Assembly (NCBI RefSeq): GCF_012317585.1
Contig: NZ_CP042909.1
Span: 1,488,001 to 1,552,000, forward strand
DNA length: 64,000 nt
Origin: Thermosulfurimonas marina
GTDB lineage: Bacteria; Desulfobacterota; Thermodesulfobacteria; Thermodesulfobacteriales; Thermodesulfobacteriaceae
Direction of reading: 5' to 3'
Shown here: positions 37,522 to 45,657 of the stretch, in pieces
How positions within the stretch are numbered: position 1 is the first letter of the stretch
Layout of the letters: each line of letters starts with the position of its first letter
Made by a program: the position numbers and the translations under genes
The notes under the pieces: generated by a model
What the model saw: only the letters and a program-made list of their open reading frames with translations
Told to the model about the DNA's origin: nothing
Database searches by the model: none

Positions 37522-38710
37522 GACCCTGGGGGTGGAGGCCCTCCTTCAGGCTTTAGGGCTTTCCGGACAAACGGGGGTCCTGCGGGTTGTTGGACCCCAA
37601 GGAGAGGGGCAAATCTCTCTTTATCAAGGGCGTATTGTAGAGGCCCGGGCCCCTCAAGGAGAGGGTAAAGAGGCCGTCTTTGAGCTCCTCTCTTGGAAAG
37701 AGGGAGAGATGGAATTTTCTCCCCAACCCGTTGATCCTGGACCTTCGGAATATACGGTTGAGGCCCTCCTTATGGAGGCGGCCACCTATCACAGCGAAAA
37801 GGGCCGAGAGGGGGCCCTCTCGGTGCTCTTGGTGGAAGATTCGCCGCTTGCGGCCCGGACTCTGGCTGAAATTATCGAGACCTCCCCGGATCTCCACCTC
37901 TTAGAAGTGCTTTCCAATGGGGAGGAGGCCCTCTGGGCGGCCGCGGAATATCACCCGGATGTAATTTTACTCGATCTTCACCTTCCGGGCCTTTCGGGCT
38001 CTAAGGCCTTCAAATATCTCATGGTCAAGAGCCCGGCCCCGGTGGTTTTGACCAGCTCCACCCTGGGGGAGGAAGCCCTCTCTCTTTTGGCCCTGGGGGC
38101 TGCGGCCTTCTGTCTCAAAGGTCCCGGACAAAGGGAACATTTGGCCTCTCTCCTTAAGGAGGCTAGCCGGGTGAAGGTGGAACGCCTTCGGAGATATCTC
38201 TGGAAAGAGAGGCCTCTGGAGAGGGCTTCGCAGGAAAGGCCCAGCCGTTTGACCGTGATTCTAAGTGGTCTGGGAGGCATGGGGGAGGTCCTAGAGTATC
38301 TTTCCCATCGCCCCTTCTTGGCCGAAGAGGCCCTGATCTGGGTGCTGGATGGCTGTCCTGAGGCCCTGGAGGGGTTGGCCAGGGTGCTTCAGGGACGAGT
38401 CCCTTGGCCGGTCCACTTTCCCCGAGCGACCACCATTCTTTTGGCCGGAGGACTTTACCTCTCTCGCCCCTTTCCGGCCCTGCGTCGGGGACCAGTCCTT
38501 GACCCGGTAGAGGCTTCTCCAGAGGCCCTCTGGTCGGCAGATCTTCCGCTAGAGGTAGAAGTCTTTTCCGGCACCCGGAGGCTGGAATTGGAGGAGGTTC
38601 CTTCTTTCAGGGTAAAAATTCGCGATCCCCGGACGGCCCCCGCCCCCGATCTTCCGGCCTCTTTTGAGGCCCTGGAAAGTGTGGAATCTTTTAAGGACGC
38701 TCGAGGATAG
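37493..38710 (+). CDS. DUF4388 (PATAN-like) - receiver - degenerate CheB-like protein
   Basis: A 405-residue protein in three parts. Residues 5-80 form a DUF4388 domain (LKGRLETLGVEALLQALGL, then the repeat SLYQGRIVEARAP and LLSWKEGEMEF). Residues 108-230 form a receiver with D161 as phospho-acceptor (VILLDLHLPGLSG) and K209. Residues 245-350 resemble the start of a CheB methylesterase domain (VILSGLGGMGEVLEYL) without its catalytic serine and histidine, and the part with the aspartate is missing. It overlaps the preceding gene, so the two proteins are made together. DUF4388 proteins occur in gliding and pilus-linked signalling; function here is inferred. Confidence 0.78.
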   Translation: MSQHLKGRLETLGVEALLQALGLSGQTGVLRVVGPQGEGQISLYQGRIVEARAPQGEGKEAVFELLSWKEGEMEFSPQPVDPGPSEYTVEALLMEAATYHSEKGREGALSVLLVEDSPLAARTLAEIIETSPDLHLLEVLSNGEEALWAAAEYHPDVILLDLHLPGLSGSKAFKYLMVKSPAPVVLTSSTLGEEALSLLALGAAAFCLKGPGQREHLASLLKEASRVKVERLRRYLWKERPLERASQERPSRLTVILSGLGGMGEVLEYLSHRPFLAEEALIWVLDGCPEALEGLARVLQGRVPWPVHFPRATTILLAGGLYLSRPFPALRRGPVLDPVEASPEALWSADLPLEVEVFSGTRRLELEEVPSFRVKIRDPRTAPAPDLPASFEALESVESFKDARG

Positions 38711-38725
38711 CAGAGAAGACGAGCC

Positions 38726-40741
38726 ATGTCGGAATACCTTAAAGAATATCTGGCTGAGGCCTTCCAATATCTCAACGAACTGGAGAAGCTCCTTTTGGAA
38801 CTGGAAAAGACTCCAGAGGAAGAGGCCGCTCGGCAGGAGGCCCTGCGGGCCGCCCACAACCTCAAAGGCATTTCGGCCTATATGGGCTATCAAGTGATTG
38901 CGGATCTGGCCCATCAGATAGAAGAAAAACTGGAAAAGCCCGGAGAGGAGGGCCGGGAAGATCTTTTCTCTCACTTAGACAAGATCAAGGCCCTTCTTCT
39001 GGAGCTTGAGGAAAGGGGAGAGCTTCCGGGAGAAGAGGAAATCCATTTTGAAAGCCTTCAAAAGGCTCTTGAGGAACTTCGGAAGGAAGACGAAGATCTC
39101 TACCGGGCCTTTATGGAACTTTTAGAAGAAAAGCTCCCTTCTATCAGATTCTTCGTGGAAAATCCTGAGCCCTCTCAGCTTCCGAAACTCAAGGAGGATC
39201 TCGAAAGGATCCGGAACTCGGCCCGCTACCTCAATCTGGAAGATTGGGTGGAGTTTCTGGAGGTCCTGGAAAAAGAGGCCGAACTTTCCGTAGAAGGAAA
39301 AGAAACACAGCTTAGAAAATATGGTAAAATATTGGAAAAATTCTCCCCTCAAAAGGAAATTCCTTCAGAAATTGAAGAATTTTTAGGGGAACTCTCTTCA
39401 GAGATCGAGGCCCTTTCTCAGGTAACCGAAAGCTATGCCCCTAAGGAGGGCCTTTTCGAGGAGGAAGAAAAGGCGGAGGAGCCCTCGAGGGAGGAACCTT
39501 CTTTCCCGGAGGAAAGACCGGCGCCCCCTCCAGAGCCCCGGTTAGAGGAACGTCTTCCGGAACCACTCTTGCGGGTAGAGGTTGAGAGGGTCTCTCGGGT
39601 TTCTTCTTTGGTGGATGAGCTGCGCATGGTGGGGTATCGCCTGCAGGAGGTCCTCCAAGAGGCCCAGGATTATCTCCCCCGGGATTTGCGTCTGCAGATG
39701 GAAGATGCCCTTTTGGGTTTTTCGTCCGTTTCCCGAAGCCTCGAGGAGGAAGTAAGGGGGCTCAAGCTGGTTCCGGTAGATATTCTTTCCCCTCGGGTGG
39801 AAAGACTCTTTCGGGACCTGGTGAAATCTACCGGAAAAGAGGCCGAACTTCTCTTTGAAGGACACGATCTCCGGGTGGATCGGGTGCTTTTGCAGGAAAT
39901 CTGGCCGGTCCTGGTGCATCTTCTGCGAAACGCCTTTGACCACGGCCTGGAGACGCCGCAAGAAAGGGAGGCCGTGGGAAAATCCCGTAAAGGGCGCCTG
40001 CGGGTAGCCTTTGAAAGCGAGGAGGGCTGGCTCAAGATTGTGGTGGCCGATGACGGACGAGGTATAGCCTGGGAAGAAGTAGAAAGCCGGGCCCGGGAGA
40101 AGGGCCTTTCTTGGGAGCGTTTGGAAGAAGTCCTCTTTCAGCCCGGATTTTCCACCAAAGGGGAGGCCGACGCCCTTTCCGGACGGGGTTTCGGACTGGA
40201 CATCGTTAAGAAGAAGGTGGAAGCCCTGCGGGGCTTTGTAGAGTTGGTCTCCGAAAGGGGACAGGGGACGCAGGTAATTCTACATTTACCCCTTTCGGCA
40301 GCGGTTAACCGCGTGCTTCTCCTGAGGGTAGGGCAGAATCTCTGGGCTATTCCTTTTTATGCCCTCTCCGAAGTCAAACGCGTCTCTCCAGCCCTTCTTT
40401 CCCAAACTGAAGGAGGCGTCATCTACAATCATAGGGGAGAATCCGTAAGGGTTCTTCTTCTAGAGGAGAGGCTCCTTGAGCGTCCCCTTTTTTATCTCCT
40501 TCTTATGGCCGGTCGTCCGCTTTGGGCCCTGGCCGTCCCCCAGATTCTGGGGCAACAGGAGGCCTCTCTCCGTCCCTTTCCAGAGAGTCTCCGAGCTATG
40601 GGGCCCTTTTTCGGGTTGGCCCTTCTTGCAGGAGGTGGGGTAGCCTATGCTTTAGATCATCGAAGTCAAGAGGCTTTAGAGGTTTTTTTAAAGCGCGGGA
40701 TTAAGATCTCTTCTTCCGGCTTTCACGAGGCCAATAATTAA
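38726..40741 (+). CDS. cheA: CheA-type chemosensory histidine kinase
   Basis: A 671-residue kinase. The N-terminal Hpt domain has the phospho-acceptor H44 (AAHNLKGISAYMG). A long acidic, Pro-rich linker (about 200-285) replaces a recognisable P2 domain. A dimerisation segment lies near 290-345. The HATPase domain has HLLRNAFDHGLE (N box), DDGRGI (G1) and GRGFGLDIVKKKVE (G2). The C-terminal CheW-like domain (about 520-660) begins VLLLRVGQNLWAIPF. It probably phosphorylates the two receiver proteins encoded just upstream. No CheW, receptor, CheR or active CheB is visible here. Confidence 0.92.
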   Translation: MSEYLKEYLAEAFQYLNELEKLLLELEKTPEEEAARQEALRAAHNLKGISAYMGYQVIADLAHQIEEKLEKPGEEGREDLFSHLDKIKALLLELEERGELPGEEEIHFESLQKALEELRKEDEDLYRAFMELLEEKLPSIRFFVENPEPSQLPKLKEDLERIRNSARYLNLEDWVEFLEVLEKEAELSVEGKETQLRKYGKILEKFSPQKEIPSEIEEFLGELSSEIEALSQVTESYAPKEGLFEEEEKAEEPSREEPSFPEERPAPPPEPRLEERLPEPLLRVEVERVSRVSSLVDELRMVGYRLQEVLQEAQDYLPRDLRLQMEDALLGFSSVSRSLEEEVRGLKLVPVDILSPRVERLFRDLVKSTGKEAELLFEGHDLRVDRVLLQEIWPVLVHLLRNAFDHGLETPQEREAVGKSRKGRLRVAFESEEGWLKIVVADDGRGIAWEEVESRAREKGLSWERLEEVLFQPGFSTKGEADALSGRGFGLDIVKKKVEALRGFVELVSERGQGTQVILHLPLSAAVNRVLLLRVGQNLWAIPFYALSEVKRVSPALLSQTEGGVIYNHRGESVRVLLLEERLLERPLFYLLLMAGRPLWALAVPQILGQQEASLRPFPESLRAMGPFFGLALLAGGGVAYALDHRSQEALEVFLKRGIKISSSGFHEANN

Positions 40742-40803
40742 GGGAAGGCTATCCTTTAATAGGTTTTTTTCCTTTAATGCCCTCTAACCTCCCAAAATTT
40801 TCC

Positions 40804-40835
40804 TTGACATTTGAGGGGATAATCGATAGCCTCAA
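40804..40835 (+). promoter_or_regulatory. dsrAB promoter with overlapping inverted repeat
   Basis: TTGACA (40804-40809) is followed after 17 bases by TAGCCT (40827-40832), about 50 bases upstream of dsrA. An inverted repeat TTGAGG (40811-40816) and CCTCAA (40830-40835) with a 13-base spacer lies across the promoter, its right arm overlapping the -10. This position suits a repressor. The regulator is unknown, and the repeat is short enough to occur by chance. Confidence 0.5.
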
Positions 40836-40882
40836 GCTACCCTAGAAGTGTTAAAAAATCTGTTCATAGGAAGGAGGGAATG

Positions 40883-42181
40883 ATGGCCGACATTAAGAAA
40901 CATGACACACCTATGGTGGATGAATTAAAGAGTGGTCCGTGGCCGAGTTTCGTAGATGACATTTATAGCTATGCGGAGAAGCACCAGAAACAGGCCTGCT
41001 TTGACCTGATGGGCCAGCTCGAGCTCTCCTACAAGCACAAGGAGACCCACTGGAAGCACGGCGGTATCGTGGGGGTTTTCGGCTATGGCGGAGGAGTGAT
41101 CGGACGCTATTCCGACCAGCAGGACAAATTTCCGGCTATCTGGGCCTTTCACACCATTCGTGTGAATCAGCCGGCCTCTAAGTGGTACCATTCCTCGGCC
41201 CTGCGCAAGCTTTGCGACATGTGGGATCATCGGGGAAGCGGGATGCTTAACACCCACGGTTCCACGGGGGACCTGGTTCTTCTCGGTACGGTGACCGAGC
41301 AACTGGAGCCCATCTTCTACGATCTTACCCATCAGATGAACATGGACCTGGGAGGGTCCGGATCCAACCTGCGGACGCCTTCTTGCTGCGTGGGGAAGGC
41401 CCGCTGTGAGTGGAGCTGTATCGATACCCAGGCCCTGACCTACGATCTCACCATGACTTATCAGGACGAGCTGCACCGGCCGGCCTTTCCTTACAAGTTC
41501 AAGTTCAAGATCTCCGGTTGTCCCAACGACTGTGTGGCGGCCATCGCCCGGGCCGACCTTTCCATCATCGGGACCTGGATCGACGACATCCGCATTGATC
41601 AGGAGGCCGTAAGGGCCTATGTGGGTGGAGAACTTAAGCCCAATGCCGGGGCCCACTCCGATCGCGACTGGGGTCCCTTTGACATTCAGAAGGAGGTCAT
41701 CGACCTCTGTCCCACCCAGTGCATGTACTGGGACGAGAAGGAAAAGAAGCTTTACATCAATAACAAGGAGTGCAACCGCTGCATGCACTGCATCAACGTA
41801 ATGCCCGAGGCCCTGCGTCCGGGGACGGATACCGGGGCTACCATTCTTATGGGGGCTAAGGCTCCAATTCTGGAGGGGGCTCAGCTTTCCACAGTGATTG
41901 TGCCTTTCATGCGGCTTGAGCCTCCTTACGACAATCTCAAGGAGCTCATCGAGAAGACCTGGGATTTCTGGATGGAAAATGGTAAGAACCGGGAGCGTCT
42001 GGGCGAGCTCATCCAGCGGGTGGGGCTCAACCGCTTTATCGTGGATGTCCTGGGGCTTAAGCCCATTCCGCAGCACGTCCGTGAGCCGCGCTCCAACCCT
42101 TATGTCTTCTGGAAGGAAGAAGAGGTGGAAGGCGGCTGGCAGCGCGATGTGGCCGAGTTCCGTAAGCGTCACCCGGCCTAA
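40883..42181 (+). CDS. dsrA: Dissimilatory sulfite reductase, alpha subunit
   Basis: A 432-residue siroheme and [4Fe-4S] enzyme subunit. With DsrB it reduces sulfite in the cytoplasm (or works in the disproportionation pathway). Siroheme-cluster cysteines lie in CCVGKARCE and SGCPNDCVAAIA, giving the CX5C...CX3C pattern. An inserted ferredoxin domain has LCPTQCMYW and CNRCMHCINVMPE. ATG 40883 is chosen because AGGAGG ends five bases before it; ATG 40880 is too close. Sequence type (reductive versus oxidative) should be tested by phylogeny, but linkage to dsrD favours reductive. Confidence 0.98.
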   Translation: MADIKKHDTPMVDELKSGPWPSFVDDIYSYAEKHQKQACFDLMGQLELSYKHKETHWKHGGIVGVFGYGGGVIGRYSDQQDKFPAIWAFHTIRVNQPASKWYHSSALRKLCDMWDHRGSGMLNTHGSTGDLVLLGTVTEQLEPIFYDLTHQMNMDLGGSGSNLRTPSCCVGKARCEWSCIDTQALTYDLTMTYQDELHRPAFPYKFKFKISGCPNDCVAAIARADLSIIGTWIDDIRIDQEAVRAYVGGELKPNAGAHSDRDWGPFDIQKEVIDLCPTQCMYWDEKEKKLYINNKECNRCMHCINVMPEALRPGTDTGATILMGAKAPILEGAQLSTVIVPFMRLEPPYDNLKELIEKTWDFWMENGKNRERLGELIQRVGLNRFIVDVLGLKPIPQHVREPRSNPYVFWKEEEVEGGWQRDVAEFRKRHPA

Positions 42182-42228
42182 GCGGGTGTCTAGCAAGTTT
42201 TAAAAAATTAGAATGAAGGAGGTTGGAG

Positions 42229-43461
42229 ATGTCTGATAAGATTTATGAGGAAATTCAAAACACGCAGCTGGATGAGATTTACAGCAAGCCTTACGATCCG
42301 GAGCTTGCGGAAAAGCTTTTTAACCCCCAGAAGCCCATGGAAAACCGGATTACGGATATTGGTCCCCCGCACTATGCCCAGTTCTTCCCTCCGGTAATTA
42401 AGAAGAACTACGGGAAGTGGAAAAGCCACGAGATTGTCCAGCCCGGGGTTATCAAATACACCAGCGAGACCGGGGATGTGGTCTATGCGGTGCGCGTGGG
42501 CTGTGCCCGACTTATCACCACGGATCTGGTGCGGGAGGTCTGCGAGATCGCGGACAAGTACTGTGACGGTTATGTACGCTGGACCACCCGAAACAACATC
42601 GAGTTCCACGTAACCGATGAGGAAAAGCTCCGGGCCCTTCTGGACGACCTCAAGGGCCGGAAGTTCCCCAACGGTTCTTATAAGTTCCCGGTGGGTGGCA
42701 CCGGGGCTTCGGTAACCAACATCGTGCACACCCAGGGTTGGGTGCACTGCCATACTCCGGCCATTGACGCCTCCGGGGTGGTCAAGGCGGTGATGGACGA
42801 GCTTTTCGACTACTTCGGAAGCCACAAGCTTCCGGCTCAGGTGCGGATCGCTCTGGCCTGCTGTCTGAACATGTGCGGGGCGGTGCACTGTTCGGACATC
42901 GCCATCCTGGGCATTCACCGGAAGCCCCCGCTAGTAGAAGACGATCGTCTGGAGCATGTGTGCGAGATTCCTTTGGTGGTGGCGGCCTGTCCCTTGGGGG
43001 CTATTAAGCCCGCCACGGTGGAGATCGAAGGCAAGAAGAAGAAGACGGTGCGGGTCAATGTGGACCGCTGCATGTTCTGCGGGAACTGCTATACTATGTG
43101 CCCGGCCATGCCCCTGGCCGATGGTGAGGGCGACGGGATCGCCATCCTGGTGGGCGGAAAGATCTCCAACCGGATCTCCCCGCCCAAGTTCTCCAAGCTG
43201 GTGATCCCCTACATCCCCAATGAGCCTCCGCGCTGGCCCACTACCGTGAAGTGGGTCAAGAAGATCCTGGAGACCTATGCGCAGCACGCCCGGAAGTACG
43301 AGCGGCTGGGTGAGTGGGCCGAACGGATTGGCTGGGAGCGCTTCTTTGAACTCTGCGAGATTCCCTTCACCGAAAAGAGCATTGACGACTACCGTCTGGC
43401 CTACGACACCTATCGCACCTCGCTCCACTTTAAGTTCACCAGCCACGTGGAGCCCATGTAA
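42229..43461 (+). CDS. dsrB: Dissimilatory sulfite reductase, beta subunit
   Basis: A 410-residue partner of DsrA. Typical parts are [20 protein letters not shown] near residue 75, a [23 protein letters not shown] block, the [13 protein letters not shown] cysteines that bind the siroheme-coupled cluster, and a ferredoxin insert with [18 protein letters not shown] 42229 has GAAGGAGG at a spacing of six; a TTG six bases earlier is less likely. The 47-base gap after dsrA has no terminator. A strong hairpin follows the stop. DsrA2B2 is the core of the enzyme. Confidence 0.98.
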   Translation: MSDKIYEEIQNTQLDEIYSKPYDPELAEKLFNPQKPMENRITDIGPPHYAQFFPPVIKKNYGKWKSHEIVQPGVIKYTSETGDVVYAVRVGCARLITTDLVREVCEIADKYCDGYVRWTTRNNIEFHVTDEEKLRALLDDLKGRKFPNGSYKFPVGGTGASVTNIVHTQGWVHCHTPAIDASGVVKAVMDELFDYFGSHKLPAQVRIALACCLNMCGAVHCSDIAILGIHRKPPLVEDDRLEHVCEIPLVVAACPLGAIKPATVEIEGKKKKTVRVNVDRCMFCGNCYTMCPAMPLADGEGDGIAILVGGKISNRISPPKFSKLVIPYIPNEPPRWPTTVKWVKKILETYAQHARKYERLGEWAERIGWERFFELCEIPFTEKSIDDYRLAYDTYRTSLHFKFTSHVEPM

Positions 43462-43469
43462 GGAGAAAA

Positions 43470-43498
43470 GGGGAGGGGCTCAGCCCCTCCCCAATTTT
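43470..43498 (+). terminator. Hairpin between dsrB and dsrD (attenuator or processing signal)
   Basis: A ten-base perfect stem, GGGGAGGGGC (43470-43479) and GCCCCTCCCC (43483-43492), encloses a TCA loop. It is followed only by AATTTT, a weak U-tract, and then by the dsrD ribosome-binding site. It probably lets part of transcription through, or it protects the 3' end of a processed dsrAB message. Confidence 0.7.
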
Positions 43499-43518
43499 GA
43501 GAAAGGAGGGACTACGAG

Positions 43519-43761
43519 ATGGCTATGGATAAAGAGGAACTCAAAAAGAAGATTATGGAATTTATGGAAAAGAAGTCCGGGGCCAAATCCAAGATTTATC
43601 TCAAGGACCTTCAGCGGGCCATTCCTGAGGCCTCTCCCCGGGAGATCAAAAATGCGGCCAACGAGCTGGTAAGAGAAGGAAAGCTGGAGTACTTCTCCAC
43701 CGGCTCTACGGTAATGTTCGGTATCCCTGGAAAAGGCCAGCCGGTAGAACAGAAGGACTAA
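43519..43761 (+). CDS. dsrD: Dissimilatory sulfite reductase-associated protein DsrD
   Basis: An 80-residue winged-helix protein matching DsrD: ELKKKIMEFMEKKSGAKSKIYLKDLQRAI, then REIKNAANELVREGKLEYFSTGSTVMFGIPG. DsrD is reported to act as an allosteric activator of DsrAB in sulfate reducers. GGAGGG lies eight bases before ATG 43519. The hairpin upstream separates its expression from dsrAB, and a strong terminator follows its stop. Presence next to dsrAB supports a reductive-type Dsr system. The Gln/Glu/Lys-rich tail is not conserved. Confidence 0.96.
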   Translation: MAMDKEELKKKIMEFMEKKSGAKSKIYLKDLQRAIPEASPREIKNAANELVREGKLEYFSTGSTVMFGIPGKGQPVEQKD

Positions 43762-43792
43762 ACCCTGCCATTTTTCGTGCTTTTTATTTTGA

Positions 43793-43822
43793 GGGGGGAA
43801 TGGTCCCCCCTTTTGTGTTTTT
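43793..43822 (+). terminator. Rho-independent terminator of the dsr operon
   Basis: Stem GGGGGGA (43793-43799) and TCCCCCC (43804-43810) with an ATGG loop, followed by TTTTGTGTTTTT. It lies 31 bases after the dsrD stop and just before the convergent amgK-like gene, whose message it may also end on the other strand through the upstream T-rich run read in reverse. Confidence 0.85.
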
Positions 43823-43830
43823 AGGCTATC

Positions 43831-44754
43831 CTAAGGGAGGGTTTCTTTCAGGTCCTCGGAGAGGACTTTCCAGAGCCTTTTTTCCGCCCGAGGAATATAT
43901 TCTTTAAAGCCCGGTTTCCCGGAGCAGCTGAGTTTTACAAAGGCTCCCAAGGCCTGCAGGAGTCGAAAGACGCGCGTGTAGTGCATTTCCGAAAAAAGGG
44001 TCTCTCGGTCGCGGCCGCTTAGTCGGAGATATATCTCGAGAAGCCTTTTCCGGGGAAGGTCTTCTACATAAGGGTCGTAAAGGAGAGAGGCCAGATCGTA
44101 GGAAGGAGGGCCGAGGCGGGCAGCCTGAAAGTCGATTAGATAAAGCCGTCCCCCTTTGATCATAAGGTTGCGGGACTGAAAGTCCCGGTGAAGAACCACG
44201 GTATCGGTGAAATGAAAAAGGGCCTCATTAAGGAAGGCTTGCCAGCGGGCCCTCTCTTCCGGAAGCCACCTGCGGCCTCGATATCTCTGAAGATACCAGG
44301 TCTCAAAGTAGAGGATCTCTCTTTCCCAAATAAGTCGGGCATCGTAAAAGGGGGTTTCGAGGATCGCCTCCTTGGGGAACCAAGGGGCCAGCTCCTGCAA
44401 AGCAACCAGGATCTCTAGGGCCTGCGGATAAAAGTGGTTTCTTTCCGGGTGTTCCCAGAGGCGCACCTTTCCCAGGTCTTCCACCAGGAGGACCCCTTCT
44501 GGCTCTTGATAGGCCAAAATTTCCGGGACCGGGATTCCGTGGCTCCAGAGGAAGCGCCCTAGAAGAAAATAGCTCCGGGCCTCGCGGAGGCCAAAGTCTC
44601 CAGGCTGAGGAAGGATGAGGATGAGGCTTTCGCGGTCTTGAAGATGGAGGCGCAAAAAGGTCCTCGCGGAGCCGTCCCCGGGCAGAGGCTCGATCCTCTG
44701 GACGACAAGCCCCCACCAGGAACGGAGCCTTTCCCGAAGGGCTTCTAAATTCAT
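43831..44754 (-). CDS. amgK: AmgK-like sugar kinase (MurNAc/GlcNAc anomeric kinase family)
   Basis: A 307-residue aminoglycoside-phosphotransferase-fold kinase. The catalytic loop is VVLHRDFQSRNLMI (Brenner-type HxDxxxxN) and the metal-binding loop is LYLIDFQAARLGP. The N-lobe is recognisable as GDGSARTFLRLHL. The gene overlaps the nucleotidyltransferase gene by four bases; this pairing matches AmgK-MurU, which phosphorylates and then uridylylates MurNAc for peptidoglycan recycling. The ATG at 44754 is chosen because the upstream extension in this frame lies within the neighbouring gene. The role rests on the gene pair. Confidence 0.82.
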   Translation of the reverse strand: MNLEALRERLRSWWGLVVQRIEPLPGDGSARTFLRLHLQDRESLILILPQPGDFGLREARSYFLLGRFLWSHGIPVPEILAYQEPEGVLLVEDLGKVRLWEHPERNHFYPQALEILVALQELAPWFPKEAILETPFYDARLIWEREILYFETWYLQRYRGRRWLPEERARWQAFLNEALFHFTDTVVLHRDFQSRNLMIKGGRLYLIDFQAARLGPPSYDLASLLYDPYVEDLPRKRLLEIYLRLSGRDRETLFSEMHYTRVFRLLQALGAFVKLSCSGKPGFKEYIPRAEKRLWKVLSEDLKETLP

Positions 44755-45443
44755 AGGAAGGGGTGTTTTCCTTTCCGGATCTCCGAGAGCAATTCCCGGA
44801 AACTTTCCGGGGTACCGAGGTCTCGCCAGTAAAAACCTGTGGCCACTAGCGCCTGAGGGAGAAGCCCTTTCTGGATGAGTTTTTGGTAGGCCGGCACTAA
44901 GTCCCTTTCTTCCGGGAGCGCAGCAACCCATTCTGGGGAGACCACCTGGATGCCGGTATAGGCAAAACCCTCCGGGTGATCCTCTCCAAAACCTACCACC
45001 CTTTCCTCCTGGATTCTTATCCGGTTCAACCCTGGCCGGCGGTGACAGAACATAAGGCAAGGGCCCCCGCGGCGCAAGAAGGCCTCGTAGACCACCCGCA
45101 GGGGAAAGTTGGTGAGGATGTCGCCGTTTATAACTAAAGTGGGTTCGGTAAAAAAGGCGGCGGCATAGCGCAGGGCCCCGCAGGTCCCCAAGAGTTCAGG
45201 TTCCTCAAAGACTTCCAGGGTGATTTCCGGATGAGTGGCCGAAAATCCCTCGGCAAAGGCTAGGATTTCGTTTCGGAGATGCCAGGTATTGAGTCCTACA
45301 GTAGTGAACCCTTCCTCAAGGAGGCGCGCTAGGGTGATCTCCAGAAAAGGACGGCCTTTCAGGTGCAAGAGGGGTTTGGGAAGGTGATCCGTAAGGGGGC
45401 GCAGGCGCTCGCCACGTCCGGCACAGAGCACAAAGGCCCGCAT
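44751..45443 (-). CDS. murU: MurU-like nucleotidyltransferase (MurNAc-1-phosphate uridylyltransferase family)
   Basis: A 230-residue sugar-phosphate nucleotidyltransferase. The N-terminal motif AFVLCAGRGERLRPLTDHLPKP carries the GxGxRxxPxT loop and the lysine. LVINGDILTNFPL carries the metal-binding aspartate. Near the C-terminus are FAYTGIQVVSP and YWRDLGTPESF. Its ATG overlaps the tatA stop and its end overlaps the kinase gene, so the three are co-translated. MurU activates MurNAc-1-phosphate to UDP-MurNAc, bypassing fosfomycin-sensitive MurA. A mannose-1-phosphate guanylyltransferase-like role is the alternative. Confidence 0.82.
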   Translation of the reverse strand: MRAFVLCAGRGERLRPLTDHLPKPLLHLKGRPFLEITLARLLEEGFTTVGLNTWHLRNEILAFAEGFSATHPEITLEVFEEPELLGTCGALRYAAAFFTEPTLVINGDILTNFPLRVVYEAFLRRGGPCLMFCHRRPGLNRIRIQEERVVGFGEDHPEGFAYTGIQVVSPEWVAALPEERDLVPAYQKLIQKGLLPQALVATGFYWRDLGTPESFRELLSEIRKGKHPFL

Positions 45444-45646
45444 CAGGCGCTCTGCGCCCGAGTCTCCTCTTGAGGGGTTTCCAGTTTTTCTACGGTTTCC
45501 TTTACATCGGCCTCATGCAAGGCCTGCTTGAAGGAACGAATGCCCTTGCCTAGGCCGGCCCCGATCTCGGGAAGGCGCTTAGCCCCGAAGAGAAGAAAGG
45601 CGATGAAAAGAATGATTAGGAGTTCCTGCGTGCCGAGTCCAAACAT
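45443..45646 (-). CDS. tatA: Sec-independent translocase protein TatA
   Basis: A 67-residue TatA/TatE-type protein. One N-terminal helix (FGLGTQELLIILFIAFLLFG) is followed by the conserved FGAKRLPEIGAGLGKGIRSFK amphipathic helix and an acidic tail. It forms the pore-like component of twin-arginine export. The frame is open for 12 more codons upstream, but GGAGGT lies just before the ATG at 45646. tatC lies 11 bases upstream. No separate tatB is seen, so this may be a two-component TatAC system. Confidence 0.93.
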   Translation of the reverse strand: MFGLGTQELLIILFIAFLLFGAKRLPEIGAGLGKGIRSFKQALHEADVKETVEKLETPQEETRAQSA

Positions 45647-45657
45647 GGCGACCTCCT

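Noticed and set aside
40925-42196. Open frame of about 423 codons opposite dsrA
   Set aside because: dsrA is intact with all siroheme/cluster cysteines; the antisense frame is a codon-bias shadow.
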